64,000 nucleotides of DNA from Roseburia sp. (GTDB lineage Bacteria > Bacillota > Clostridia > Lachnospirales > Lachnospiraceae): the NCBI GenBank assembly GCA_017937095.1, contig JAGBEG010000002.1, positions 177,451-241,450 of the forward strand, given 5' to 3'. Below the pieces are notes generated by a model that made no database searches, was not told the origin of the DNA, and saw nothing but the letters and a program-made list of their open reading frames with translations. Of the stretch, positions 53,130 to 60,848 are shown piece after piece. Made by a program: the position numbers and the translations under genes. Every line of letters begins with the position of its first letter. Within the stretch, counting starts at the first letter, position 1.

Positions 53130-53648
53130 TTATTTACTAAGCTTTACATCTGCGAAACTTATTTCTACCGGCGTCTCGCGGCCGAAAAGCTCGACATTGA
53201 TGGTAACGCTCTGCTTTCCGTGATTCATCGCCTGAATGACTCCGACGGTATCCTTCCAGACGCCGCCCGTCACAACAACGGTGTCTCCCTCGGCAAAATC
53301 GACCTCAATGCTCTCTGTCTTGATTCCTAACGGTCTCATTTCCATATCGGTAAGCGGTACCGGCTTCGATCCCGGACCAACAAATCCGGTAACACCACGG
53401 GTATTTCTGACAACGTACCAGGTGTCATCATTCATAACCATATTGATAAGTACGTATCCCGGAAACATCTTCTTTGATACGGATTTCTTCGCGCCATTTT
53501 TCATCTCGACAACTTCCTGCATCGGTACGCGGACCTCCAAAATCTGATCCTCAAGGTGCCGGTTCTCGATTGTCTTGTCAATGTTCGCTTTTACCTTATT
53601 CTCATATCCTGAGTAGGTATGAACTACATACCAGTGTGCCTCTGCCAT
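53130..53648 (-). CDS. nusG: transcription termination/antitermination factor NusG
   Basis: A 172-residue protein. The NGN domain reads HWYVVHTYSGYENKVKANIDK to MFPGYVLINMVMNDDTWYVVRNTRGVTGFVG. The C-terminal KOW domain reads FAEGDTVVVTGGVWKDTVGVIQAMN. It binds RNA polymerase and modulates pausing. It lies 18 bases from secE, the usual arrangement. Confidence 0.99.
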   Translation of the reverse strand: MAEAHWYVVHTYSGYENKVKANIDKTIENRHLEDQILEVRVPMQEVVEMKNGAKKSVSKKMFPGYVLINMVMNDDTWYVVRNTRGVTGFVGPGSKPVPLTDMEMRPLGIKTESIEVDFAEGDTVVVTGGVWKDTVGVIQAMNHGKQSVTINVELFGRETPVEISFADVKLSK

Positions 53649-53666
53649 AAATCACCTATGCCTCCA

Positions 53667-53876
53667 TCAAAAACTTAAACCAACAAGGAAATCAACGCCG
53701 TACTGGATCACGAAGTCCAGAAGCGCGATTACAAGACCCATTACTACAGAAACCGCAATCACGGCTGTCGTCTGTCTTGCAAGTGATTTGTTATCCGGCC
53801 AAATAATTTTCTTAAATTCAGCCGAAAGGCCGGTAAAAAAGCTCTCCTTTGGAGCTTTGTTCTCGGTTTCTCCCAT
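53667..53876 (-). CDS. secE: preprotein translocase subunit SecE
   Basis: A 69-residue protein with one membrane helix (about residues 37-60, VIAVSVVMGLVIALLDFVIQYGV) preceded by the conserved amphipathic FFTGLSAEFKKIIWPDNKSL. It is the small essential clamp of the SecYEG channel. Located between rpmG and nusG as in other Firmicutes. Confidence 0.97.
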   Translation of the reverse strand: MGETENKAPKESFFTGLSAEFKKIIWPDNKSLARQTTAVIAVSVVMGLVIALLDFVIQYGVDFLVGLSF

Positions 53877-53899
53877 TTTCTCACTCCTTTGCTGTCAGA

Positions 53900-54049
53900 C
53901 TACTTCGTCTCCTTGTGTAACGTATGAGTCTTGCAGAATCTACAATACTTCTTGGTTTCCATTCTGTCCGGATGAGCTTTCTTGTCCTTCGTCGTGTTGT
54001 AATTACGATTCTTACACTCAGTACATGCCAATGTTATTTTCGTGCGCAC
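53900..54049 (-). CDS. rpmG: 50S ribosomal protein L33
   Basis: A 49-residue protein starting at a GTG (54049), 8 bases after GGAGG, reading [16 protein letters not shown] to [15 protein letters not shown]. Two CxxC pairs (Cys-x-x-Cys at both ends) show it is the zinc-binding form. A longer in-frame start exists but would include the ribosome site. First gene of the secE-nusG-rplKA transcript. Confidence 0.96.
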   Translation of the reverse strand: MRTKITLACTECKNRNYNTTKDKKAHPDRMETKKYCRFCKTHTLHKETK

Positions 54050-54180
54050 AACTTCCACCTCCATTAAAATTCTTTGTGCTTTTCTCATGCCCTTCGTCCC
54101 CTGCGACCGGGTTTAAGCCTCCGCAAAACGAAAGTCCTAAAAAAAGGCATAAAAAAAAGACCTACTTCCATCGCTAGTCT

Positions 54181-54209
54181 AATATATCACAATCAATATG
54201 AAGCGTCAA
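54181..54209 (-). promoter_or_regulatory. promoter of the rpmG-secE-nusG-rplKA operon
   Basis: Minus strand: -35 TTGACG (54209-54204), 17-base spacer, -10 TATATT (54186-54181). The 475-base gap from 54050 to 54524 holds this promoter, the divergent sigma-28-type promoter and no gene. Confidence 0.85.
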
Positions 54210-54327
54210 CTACTTTTTAAAACTCGTGCAACGGATTCATTTTAGCACTATATCTTGTGTATCGCAAGGATTTTCGGGAATCAATGGCACTTCTATTATT
54301 TTTCTTCACATTTCTTCATATATAATG

Positions 54328-54355
54328 TAAACATTTTTTCTCTGAATGCCGATAT
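54328..54355 (+). promoter_or_regulatory. sigma-28 (SigD/FliA-type) promoter of the fliD-like gene
   Basis: TAAA (54328-54331), a 16-base spacer and GCCGATAT (54348-54355) match the motility sigma consensus TAAA-N14-16-GCCGATAT. It lies about 165 bases upstream of the flagellar cap-like gene. A TATAAT at 54321-54326 overlaps it, so a second sigma-A promoter is possible. Confidence 0.8.
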
Positions 54356-54524
54356 TAAGATAAGAAGTATATCTATTGCATCGTTTGATGATAATACTTA
54401 CATATTTAATCAGGAAAAACAATAAAAGGATTTATAATCCCTGCATATAGAAAGCGTCTTGTCCTGACAGCAATCAGGCAATGCGCCGGAATATATGATT
54501 TCACGGAAGAAAGGAGGGGATTCC

Positions 54525-55829
54525 ATGGCAGTCATCGACAGTGCCTATCAGTATTATCTGAGCACGTATGCCGGTTCCGGCATGTCCCGCTACGACACGC
54601 ACAAGAAGAGTCAGTTGCGCGCCGTTTACAACAACATTGTAAAAGTGAATAAGGACGCTCCCCTCTACAAGATCAAGTATTCCAAAGACGTCGGGCGTTT
54701 TGCAATCGACATCAAGGAGAATGCGCGTTCTATCCAGAACTTCATCGCTTCTCTCTCTGAGTCTGCGCCGGATGGCAGCGCAGAAAATATCTTCGCAAAG
54801 AAGATCGCCCAGTCGTCGGACGAGGACGCTGTCAGCGTACAGTATATCGGTAAGGATCAGAATGTTGACAGCTCGATGCATTTTGATGTGGAGGTCAGAC
54901 AGCTCGCAACGCCTCAGGTCAACCGCGGCGCTTTTCTTGATGCCGAGAAATCCAATTTTACGCCCGGCAACTACAGCTTCGACCTGACGACGAACCTCAG
55001 TTCTTACGAATTTCAGTACAGCATCAGCGGAAGCGACACCAACTATGACGTCCAGAAGAAGTTAGCCCGCCTGATCAATAATGCAAATGTAGGTCTTCGT
55101 GCGAGCATGGTTTCCAATGGGAAAGGTCAGAATGCGCTTGAGGTCGTTTCACAGCAGACCGGGTTAAGCGACAATGAGCGGTTTCTTTTTGAAATCATGC
55201 CGTCTCCCGACAACGGCTCCATGAAGGCTATGCACACGCTGGGCATCGACCAGATCACGGAAATGCCCTCAAATTCTTCCTTCCTGTTAAACGGTACGGA
55301 ACATTCTTCGCTTTCCAACACGTTTACCGTCAACAACGCATTCGAGCTGACCTTAAAGGGAGTCAGTGCAGAGGGTGACGCGGCACAGATCGGCTTTAAG
55401 ACAAATGCGGATTCCATTGCAGATAATGTCCAGTCGATGGTGAATGTCTACAACAACATCATCCGGCTTGGTTACAATTATTCCAATACCCAGCAGTCCG
55501 GCAAGCTGCTCCACGACATGACGGACGTGGCAAAGTCCCGCTACAACGAACTCGAGGCAATCGGACTGCAGCTTGAGGACGACGGCTTTATCTCTGTAGA
55601 CCGCAGCCTGCTGACCGACGCTGTGACGTCCCAGGACGCCAAGAACAGTTTTCTGGTACTCAACAGCTTCAAGAACGGCTTACAGCATAAGGCGGCGACC
55701 GCCTCCATCGATCCGTTAAGTTACGTCAACAAGATTCTGGTCGCTTACAAGAAACCGGGCGCACACAATTTCGCCGCGCCTTATAATTCCTCGCTCTACT
55801 CGGGTCTGATGATGGATACCTACTGCTAA
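54525..55829 (+). CDS. FliD-like flagellar filament-capping protein
   Basis: A 434-residue protein. The start at 54525 follows AAGGAGGGGA; an earlier in-frame ATG lies before the ribosome site. The N-terminal part has a FliD-type segment with VEVRQLATPQVNRGAF. The middle shows beta-rich repeats (NYSFDLTTNLSSYEFQYSISG, NSSFLLNGTEHSSLSNTFTV). The C-terminal part has the coiled segment NVQSMVNVYNNIIRLGYNY and LEAIGLQLEDDGFISVDRSLL, typical of FliD_C. It is shorter and more divergent than standard FliD, so it could be a cap for the divergent flagellin at 48226-48993. Transcribed from a sigma-28-type promoter. A terminator follows. Neighbours on the other side are glycosyltransferases. Confidence 0.78.
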   Translation: MAVIDSAYQYYLSTYAGSGMSRYDTHKKSQLRAVYNNIVKVNKDAPLYKIKYSKDVGRFAIDIKENARSIQNFIASLSESAPDGSAENIFAKKIAQSSDEDAVSVQYIGKDQNVDSSMHFDVEVRQLATPQVNRGAFLDAEKSNFTPGNYSFDLTTNLSSYEFQYSISGSDTNYDVQKKLARLINNANVGLRASMVSNGKGQNALEVVSQQTGLSDNERFLFEIMPSPDNGSMKAMHTLGIDQITEMPSNSSFLLNGTEHSSLSNTFTVNNAFELTLKGVSAEGDAAQIGFKTNADSIADNVQSMVNVYNNIIRLGYNYSNTQQSGKLLHDMTDVAKSRYNELEAIGLQLEDDGFISVDRSLLTDAVTSQDAKNSFLVLNSFKNGLQHKAATASIDPLSYVNKILVAYKKPGAHNFAAPYNSSLYSGLMMDTYC

Positions 55830-55869
55830 AACGACTGCATGAGAAATGTTCCCATTGCAGTCGTTTTTT
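55828..55869. terminator. bidirectional terminator between fliD-like gene and glycosyltransferases
   Basis: Arms AACGACTGCA and TGCAGTCGTT around a 16-base loop, followed by TTTTTT on the plus strand. The minus-strand gene ends 15 bases to the right. Confidence 0.85.
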
Positions 55870-55884
55870 GCCCCAAAATAGTAT

Positions 55885-57057
55885 TTATTCTTTATCAGCC
55901 TGCGCAACCGTTTCCAAAACCGTACGGATTCTTTCTATATAATTGTGCCCCTCTTTCACCTTCCGGTAACCGTTTTCCGCGATCCGGCGCCGTTCCTCCT
56001 CGTGCGTCAGATAATAGCCCGCCTTTTCCCGCAAATCCTCTATGCCGTCAAAGCAGACCAGATCCTCGCCCTCCTTAAAATAATAAGGAATTTCCGCCTG
56101 ATAGTTCGTCAGCAGAAATCCGCCGCAGCCTAGCACATCCCAGATGCGCAGCGGGATTCCGCTCTTGATATTCGGAATCGTAAAATTCAGGTTAATCTTC
56201 GACATATGAAATACCTTCGGCATCTCGCTCCAGTAATCCACCGAGCCGCAATACTGTATCCGCAGCAGGTCGCTCACATCACTGTTGCTGTATACATTTA
56301 CTTTATAATATTTCGACAGTTCGATCAGCGCCCTTCTGCGCTCAATCTCCGCGATCTTAAATCCCAGAACCGTTGTCTGGAAAATAAGTCCCAGATCCGA
56401 GAATGAGCCTTCCGACTTTTCCAGCGTGAAATACTCCTGAAGCTGCTCTAAGATGTTCGTCGTAAGCATTGGTTCTATGATATTTGCCCCGCTGATATTA
56501 AGCTGCGCCTCCATTACCGCATCAAAATACCCCCGCAGATAATCCGGCAGGCGGTTCTTAATCTTATCATAGGAATTTCGCTCATACAAACTTCCGACAA
56601 ACGCGATGTCGCCCCGGTATTTTGCGAGGTCATCCGCGCGCTCCATCACCGCATCCAGCCGGTCGGTATCGACCGCCAGCGGCAGATACCAGATGTGCTT
56701 CACCCCCATCCCCTTAAATTCAAGATAATTTGTCTTGTCAAAGGTAAAGATGTAATTACAATTGTGAAATATCGATTCGTGATACATACTGATCAGCGGA
56801 TTATCGCAGGTCCACGACACGTATTTCACCCCAAGCCGTTCACACACATTCGAAATCAGCGGAAAATAATTTACAGTGAATACCATGTCATAGTGATTTT
56901 CCCGGATTCTCTGTTCGATGACCTGCTCAAATTCAGGGCTGACATCATAACTGCCAAGCTCCTGCTCGATGTTGTCCACCGTGTGCCCAAGCACCCAGAA
57001 GGTCTGCTCGATATCCCTGTAATTGTATGCTTTCCATCGGTACATTAATATGTGCAT
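55885..57057 (-). CDS. CgeB/DUF3880-type glycosyltransferase
   Basis: A 390-residue protein with the two-domain GT-B layout of CgeB-like enzymes. The N-terminal half has MHILMYRWKAYNYRDIEQTFWVLGH and YDMVFTVNYFPLISNVCERLGVKYVSWTCDNP. The C-terminal half has SKINLNFTIPNIKSGIPLRIWDVLGCGGFLLTNYQAEI and the GYRKVKEGHNYIERI end, which match the DUF3880 and glycosyltransferase 1_2 families. The start at 57057 is chosen for its position relative to a G-rich site. The acceptor is unknown. It is one of three glycosyltransferase genes beside the flagellar cap gene, so flagellar protein glycosylation is a reasonable guess. Confidence 0.85.
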   Translation of the reverse strand: MHILMYRWKAYNYRDIEQTFWVLGHTVDNIEQELGSYDVSPEFEQVIEQRIRENHYDMVFTVNYFPLISNVCERLGVKYVSWTCDNPLISMYHESIFHNCNYIFTFDKTNYLEFKGMGVKHIWYLPLAVDTDRLDAVMERADDLAKYRGDIAFVGSLYERNSYDKIKNRLPDYLRGYFDAVMEAQLNISGANIIEPMLTTNILEQLQEYFTLEKSEGSFSDLGLIFQTTVLGFKIAEIERRRALIELSKYYKVNVYSNSDVSDLLRIQYCGSVDYWSEMPKVFHMSKINLNFTIPNIKSGIPLRIWDVLGCGGFLLTNYQAEIPYYFKEGEDLVCFDGIEDLREKAGYYLTHEEERRRIAENGYRKVKEGHNYIERIRTVLETVAQADKE

Positions 57058-57110
57058 TCTGTTCCCCCATCCCGTCACGCCGCTTTATTGCAGACGCATC
57101 CTGCTTTTCG

Positions 57111-57208
57111 CTATGTATTCCGCCCCGCTTCTCACAGGAAGCACTCCGCTATGTATTCCGCCCTGCTTCTCACAGGAAGCACTCCGCTATGTATTCCGCC
57201 CTGCTTTT
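57111..57208. repeat. 38-bp tandem repeat, about 2.6 copies
   Basis: Two full 38-bp units (57111-57148 and 57149-57186) and a partial third (57187-57208) begin CTATGTATTCCGCC. The unit carries the last codons of the adjacent glycosyltransferase gene (AEYIAECFL and stop), so the 3' end of that gene has been tandemly copied. Confidence 0.9.
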
Positions 57209-58519
57209 CCACGTGTGCCCTTCTTTTGCCGCCCGATATCCACAGTCCGCCATCTGCTGCGCCTGATCCATGTGTCCGAAGAGGTCAAACACCCGTTCCG
57301 GCAGCGTTCCAAGGTCTTCAAGCCCAAACATTACCAGCTCCCTGCCATCGGTAAATTCCCGGCGCAGGTACGTGGAATCATCTGTAACGACAGCCGCGCC
57401 CGCAAGCATACCGTTAAAAACACGGTCGTGCGCGCCCGCCTTGAACCACGTCATCGTGTTCAAAACAATCTTGGAATCGTTCATGAGCGGTAAAATCTCC
57501 GGCGCTAAGACTTTCCCGCGGTAATCCAGATAGGGATTGTCACTCCAATCGCACTGATCCCAGCCTGTGCCATATGCCGTCACCCGGATTCCGCTTTCCA
57601 CAAGCAGCCGCACTGCCTGCTCCCTGAAAAAGGAAGTCGCATAAGAGTCAATGAACCGCATCTGCACAATGATTTCACGGATGCGCTCCTCTGAAATATC
57701 ATTTCTCTGCGATTTCAAATATTCCTCTATGACCTGTTCCGTCGTCTTCTTCGGATGGCGCACCAGTTCGGCAAGTACTTCCTGCGCCATCCGCTCACCG
57801 TCCACCTCCGGGATAGAACTAAGATCCGGTATCATCTTCGCCACCGTGTAGATTGGCAGCGCTCCGGCATAGAGCACATCGATTCCGCGCTCCGCAAGCG
57901 GCTTATGCCTGCTGCCAAGCTCCACTCCGGCATGCGGAAGGAAATCCGCCTGTCTGATATTCTTAAAGTATCTGCGGATGTATTTCACATGATTCCTGTC
58001 CGTACATAGCACGATTGAAGTGGAAGGCGCCGCCCGAAGCGGCTTCTCATAGTGAAACGGATGATCCATCAGAATGTTGATGTAGGGAATACCGTAATAT
58101 TCCCAGAGATTCGCGCTCCCGCCGTCCGGCGCTCCGCCATCGCAGGCCTCCTGCCGTTCCGGCAAATCGAGGTTATATCCAAGGTTGTTGAAGGTCACGC
58201 AGGCGAAGCCGCCTGCGGCATCGGTCTGTGAAAGCAGCGGCGAAAAGTCTGTGGAAGTCTGTTGCGGCAGCGTCATGCGCCTGTTGCCCGCCGCGTCCCG
58301 CGCTGCGCCTTCGTCCGCTGCGTCTTCGCCCACTGCACCCCCGCCCAAAAGTTCTAACAGCGCGTCCTTGCTCTGTGGGATTCTCGCGTCATACACAAAG
58401 GAAGCATACCCCATTTGCTCGAATGCCTCTTTTAACTTTTCTGTGAATAAGTCAAGCGTATCGTATACGCCGATGAAGTAGATGATTGTTTTTTTCAAGG
58501 TGTAGCCTTTCTTTTGCAT
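57170..58519 (-). CDS. CgeB/DUF3880-type glycosyltransferase, second copy
   Basis: A 449-residue paralogue of the preceding glycosyltransferase. It begins KKTIIYFIGVYDTLDLFTEKLKEAFEQMGYASFVYDARIP. An acidic Ala/Gly-rich insert follows at about residues 58-80, and FNNLGYNLDLPE and NILMDHPFHYE correspond to the DUF3880 half. The C-terminal domain has ILPLMNDSKIVLNTMTWFKAGAHDRVFNGMLAGAAVVTDDST and GYRAAKEGHTWKSRAEYI. Its stop lies inside a tandem repeat that copies its own last codons. Probably part of the same surface or flagellar glycosylation set. Confidence 0.85.
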   Translation of the reverse strand: MQKKGYTLKKTIIYFIGVYDTLDLFTEKLKEAFEQMGYASFVYDARIPQSKDALLELLGGGAVGEDAADEGAARDAAGNRRMTLPQQTSTDFSPLLSQTDAAGGFACVTFNNLGYNLDLPERQEACDGGAPDGGSANLWEYYGIPYINILMDHPFHYEKPLRAAPSTSIVLCTDRNHVKYIRRYFKNIRQADFLPHAGVELGSRHKPLAERGIDVLYAGALPIYTVAKMIPDLSSIPEVDGERMAQEVLAELVRHPKKTTEQVIEEYLKSQRNDISEERIREIIVQMRFIDSYATSFFREQAVRLLVESGIRVTAYGTGWDQCDWSDNPYLDYRGKVLAPEILPLMNDSKIVLNTMTWFKAGAHDRVFNGMLAGAAVVTDDSTYLRREFTDGRELVMFGLEDLGTLPERVFDLFGHMDQAQQMADCGYRAAKEGHTWKSRAEYIAECFL

Positions 58520-58543
58520 GGGATGCGCAGTGTTCTCCTGATT

Positions 58544-59683
58544 TTAAATTTGTCCTAATTTTTCAAGCCGCGCCAGTGCCAACGGATAATCCCCGCACTT
58601 TTTGTAATAGCCCTCCGCTTCCGGCAGGTTTCCAAGACACTCATAAATCACGCCGATATTGTAATATGCCCGGTATGAATTTACGCCCTGGCTTCTGCAC
58701 TCCGAATGCCCCGTTGCGCGTTCAAATTCTGCAATCGCCGCGTCAAATCTGGCGTTATTCATGTAAATCAGCCCCATCAGAAACTGAAAATCTGCGCTGT
58801 CCCCAAACTCGTCATAGATATTTTCAAAGAACAGCGCCGTCTCTGCCTGCCCGCTGTTTATGAGCGCATAGCCATATGTCTCTACCATGTCGACGACATA
58901 TTCCAGCCTGGGATTCAGATCATAGGAAAGCCCCCTCGAAAAGTAATCACAGGCTGTCACATAATCCTCCGCCATATAATAGCTTTTGCCGAGCTGATAG
59001 AGGATGTATGGAAGTTGTTCCGCCGCCCGTCCATCCTCTGTCTCCGGCTCCATCGAGGCTGCTCTTACTGCCCGTTCCCCTGTTTTCTCACAATCAGCTT
59101 TATCTAAGCGGGCGAGTTCCAGCAAGAGCAGTTGAATATTCCGCTCTGCTTTCTGCTTCCGCTCCTCCTCGTTCAGATCATAGCCGGTATGTTGAATTAC
59201 AACCGGCGTCTGATAAGTCACATATTCCGCACCATCGAGCGACACTATCTGTTCATGGATTCTTCCCTCATACCGAAACCTGTCCTTCGCAAAAATCCGG
59301 TTGATCCACTCCCTGTTCTCCTGCCGCTCGCCTTTTCGCTCGAAAGTATTCCGCCTCTCTATACGTCCCACTTCGCCCGGATGCTGCGCGAGCAGACGTT
59401 CCATCTGCTGCGCATCGAAACGCTCCAGAAACTCATCGCTGTCGAGCACCAGCACATGTGTATAGGATGCCTTGGAAACAACAAAATTCTTTGCCGCCGC
59501 AAAATCGTCACACCACATGAAATCATAGACCTTGTCCGTGTAACACAGGGCAATCTCCTTCGTGTGGTCTGTAGATCCGGTGTCTGCAACAATGATTTCA
59601 AAGTCGTAGGGCTTTAAGCTTTCCAGACAGCGGGCAATGTTCTGTTCTTCATTCTTTGCAATAATGCAGACAGATAAGGGCAT
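58544..59683 (-). CDS. family 2 glycosyltransferase with C-terminal TPR-like repeats
   Basis: A 379-residue protein. The start at 59683 follows AGGAG; the longer frame would begin in a small tandem repeat with no ribosome site. Residues 1-150 form a GT-A domain: PLSVCIIAKNEEQNIARCLESLKP, the nucleotide-binding IIVADTGSTDHT, and LVLDSDEF, which supplies the D-x-D metal site. Residues about 230-379 hold helical repeats of TPR type (YYMAEDYVTACDYFSRGLSYDLNP, then FDAAIAEFERATGHSE, then YNIGVIYECLGNLPEAEGYYKKCG). Such SunS-like or lgtC-like enzymes modify proteins or surface glycans. First gene of the three-gene glycosyltransferase run. Confidence 0.9.
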   Translation of the reverse strand: MPLSVCIIAKNEEQNIARCLESLKPYDFEIIVADTGSTDHTKEIALCYTDKVYDFMWCDDFAAAKNFVVSKASYTHVLVLDSDEFLERFDAQQMERLLAQHPGEVGRIERRNTFERKGERQENREWINRIFAKDRFRYEGRIHEQIVSLDGAEYVTYQTPVVIQHTGYDLNEEERKQKAERNIQLLLLELARLDKADCEKTGERAVRAASMEPETEDGRAAEQLPYILYQLGKSYYMAEDYVTACDYFSRGLSYDLNPRLEYVVDMVETYGYALINSGQAETALFFENIYDEFGDSADFQFLMGLIYMNNARFDAAIAEFERATGHSECRSQGVNSYRAYYNIGVIYECLGNLPEAEGYYKKCGDYPLALARLEKLGQI

Positions 59684-59756
59684 TGGCGTTTCTCCTGTTC
59701 CATGATAATTCTGTATAGGTACAGTATAGCTTATCGGAAAAGTCTGCACAAGTTCC

Positions 59757-59796
59757 ATGGATGATTTATATTGCACATGGCTGATTTATATTGCAC
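59757..59796. repeat. 20-bp tandem repeat beside recombinase gene
   Basis: ATGGATGATTTATATTGCAC (59757-59776) is followed directly by a copy with one change (59777-59796). It lies 20 bases outside the stop of the left recombinase gene and could mark an insertion boundary or a recombinase accessory site. Confidence 0.7.
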
Positions 59797-59815
59797 GGGA
59801 TAGCTCATTTTATGC

Positions 59816-60733
59816 TTATGCCACACCCACGATATGCATGTGTTTCCGGGGATGCATGTTTTTCAATATTTCTGCCTGCTTCTGCGTTGCTACGTGAATG
59901 TAGATTTGTGTCGTCTTGATGGAACTATGCCCCAAAATCTGCTGTAAGCAGCTAATGTCCACGCCCTCCTCGATCAGATATGTCGCAAAAGAATGGCGGA
60001 ACATATGCGGTGTAATATTTCGCTCAATCCCTGCAAGCTTCGTATACTTTTTCATCATGTCGCGAATCGACTGCTCCGTAAACCGCTTTCCTTGACGATT
60101 CACGAAAAAATAGCCGCTTTGTCGTATCTCCTTCTCATTTTCCTTGTAATACTCCTGCAAAAGCTTTAAAACCCCATCATCTGCAATCTGGACATAGCGT
60201 TCTTTTCCGCCTTTCCCCATAAACCGGATCAGACCCGAGCTTAGATCTATACAATCTAACCTGATATTAGAAATCTCATAAACCCGCGCGCCGGTTGCAA
60301 AAAACATTTCGACTACCGCGACATCCCTGAGCCAATACTTTCGGTTTGAATCTGTTCCCTGTTTCTGACATACATACATGTAATTCAACAACTGTTCTAT
60401 CTCTGTCCTGGGTATGATTCGTGGAAGTACAAGCGTTTCCTTAAAGTTCCCGCGAATCTTCCGAAATGGGCTTTCTGAAATCAGTTCCAGTTCTTCCAAA
60501 TAACTATAGAAAGCTTTCACACTGGCAATTTTGCGCTTTACCGTTTTCTGCTTATAACGCTTATGCAATTCGGTGATATATTCTTCGATTTTATTTTTTT
60601 GCGGTGTTTCGCAGGCTACGAATGCGAAATATTGCTGAAGGTCGATACGATAGGCTTTTAAAGTTTTTGCATCAAGTTCTTTACGGAATTTACAATAGTC
60701 AAGATAGGATGATAAGGTTTGTTGAATGTTCAT
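59816..60733 (-). CDS. tyrosine recombinase (Xer/phage-integrase type), left copy
   Basis: A 305-residue site-specific recombinase. The N-terminal SAM-like DNA-binding region is about residues 1-95. The catalytic domain has the full set: Arg150 (ATGARVYEI), Lys174 or Lys177 (GKGGKER), His243 and Arg246 (HMFRHSFA), His269 (GHSS) and nucleophile Tyr278 (TTQIYIH). The start at 60733 follows CGGAGG. A longer frame running back to 61174 crosses the inverted repeat and the cargo gene, and is not supported. The gene faces outwards, away from the cargo. An identical 5' end appears at 63939-64000 in mirror orientation, so this locus carries two copies. Confidence 0.95.
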   Translation of the reverse strand: MNIQQTLSSYLDYCKFRKELDAKTLKAYRIDLQQYFAFVACETPQKNKIEEYITELHKRYKQKTVKRKIASVKAFYSYLEELELISESPFRKIRGNFKETLVLPRIIPRTEIEQLLNYMYVCQKQGTDSNRKYWLRDVAVVEMFFATGARVYEISNIRLDCIDLSSGLIRFMGKGGKERYVQIADDGVLKLLQEYYKENEKEIRQSGYFFVNRQGKRFTEQSIRDMMKKYTKLAGIERNITPHMFRHSFATYLIEEGVDISCLQQILGHSSIKTTQIYIHVATQKQAEILKNMHPRKHMHIVGVA

Positions 60734-60812
60734 ATGAATTCCTCCGTTTTGTGTTGTTTTTGAGATTAGTGTAGCACAGCAAAAAAGACTAGATAATATA
60801 AGATTATCCGCT
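60672..60812. repeat. left arm of perfect inverted repeat (at least 141 bp)
   Basis: Bases 60672-60812 are the exact reverse complement of 63860-64000. The arm covers the first codons, ribosome site and promoter region of the recombinase gene. The identity ends sharply at 60812 on the cargo side. On the outer side the arm's length is unknown because the right partner is cut by the window end. Confidence 0.97.
60792..60808. promoter_or_regulatory. 17-bp dyad at inner edge of left repeat arm, candidate recombination site
   Basis: GATAAT, a 5-base spacer, then ATTATC, in the order GATAAT-ATAAG-ATTATC, lies 4 bases from the inner edge of the repeat. Short dyads with a 5-8 base spacer are the usual form of tyrosine recombinase core sites. 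Function is inferred. Confidence 0.45.
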
Positions 60813-60848
60813 TCTTGATTCATAAATTTAAATGAGAGGGATAGCTTG

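Noticed and set aside
54050-54524. Possible tRNA near rpmG-secE, as seen in some Firmicutes.
   Set aside because: No cloverleaf or CCA end found; only the two divergent promoters are seen.
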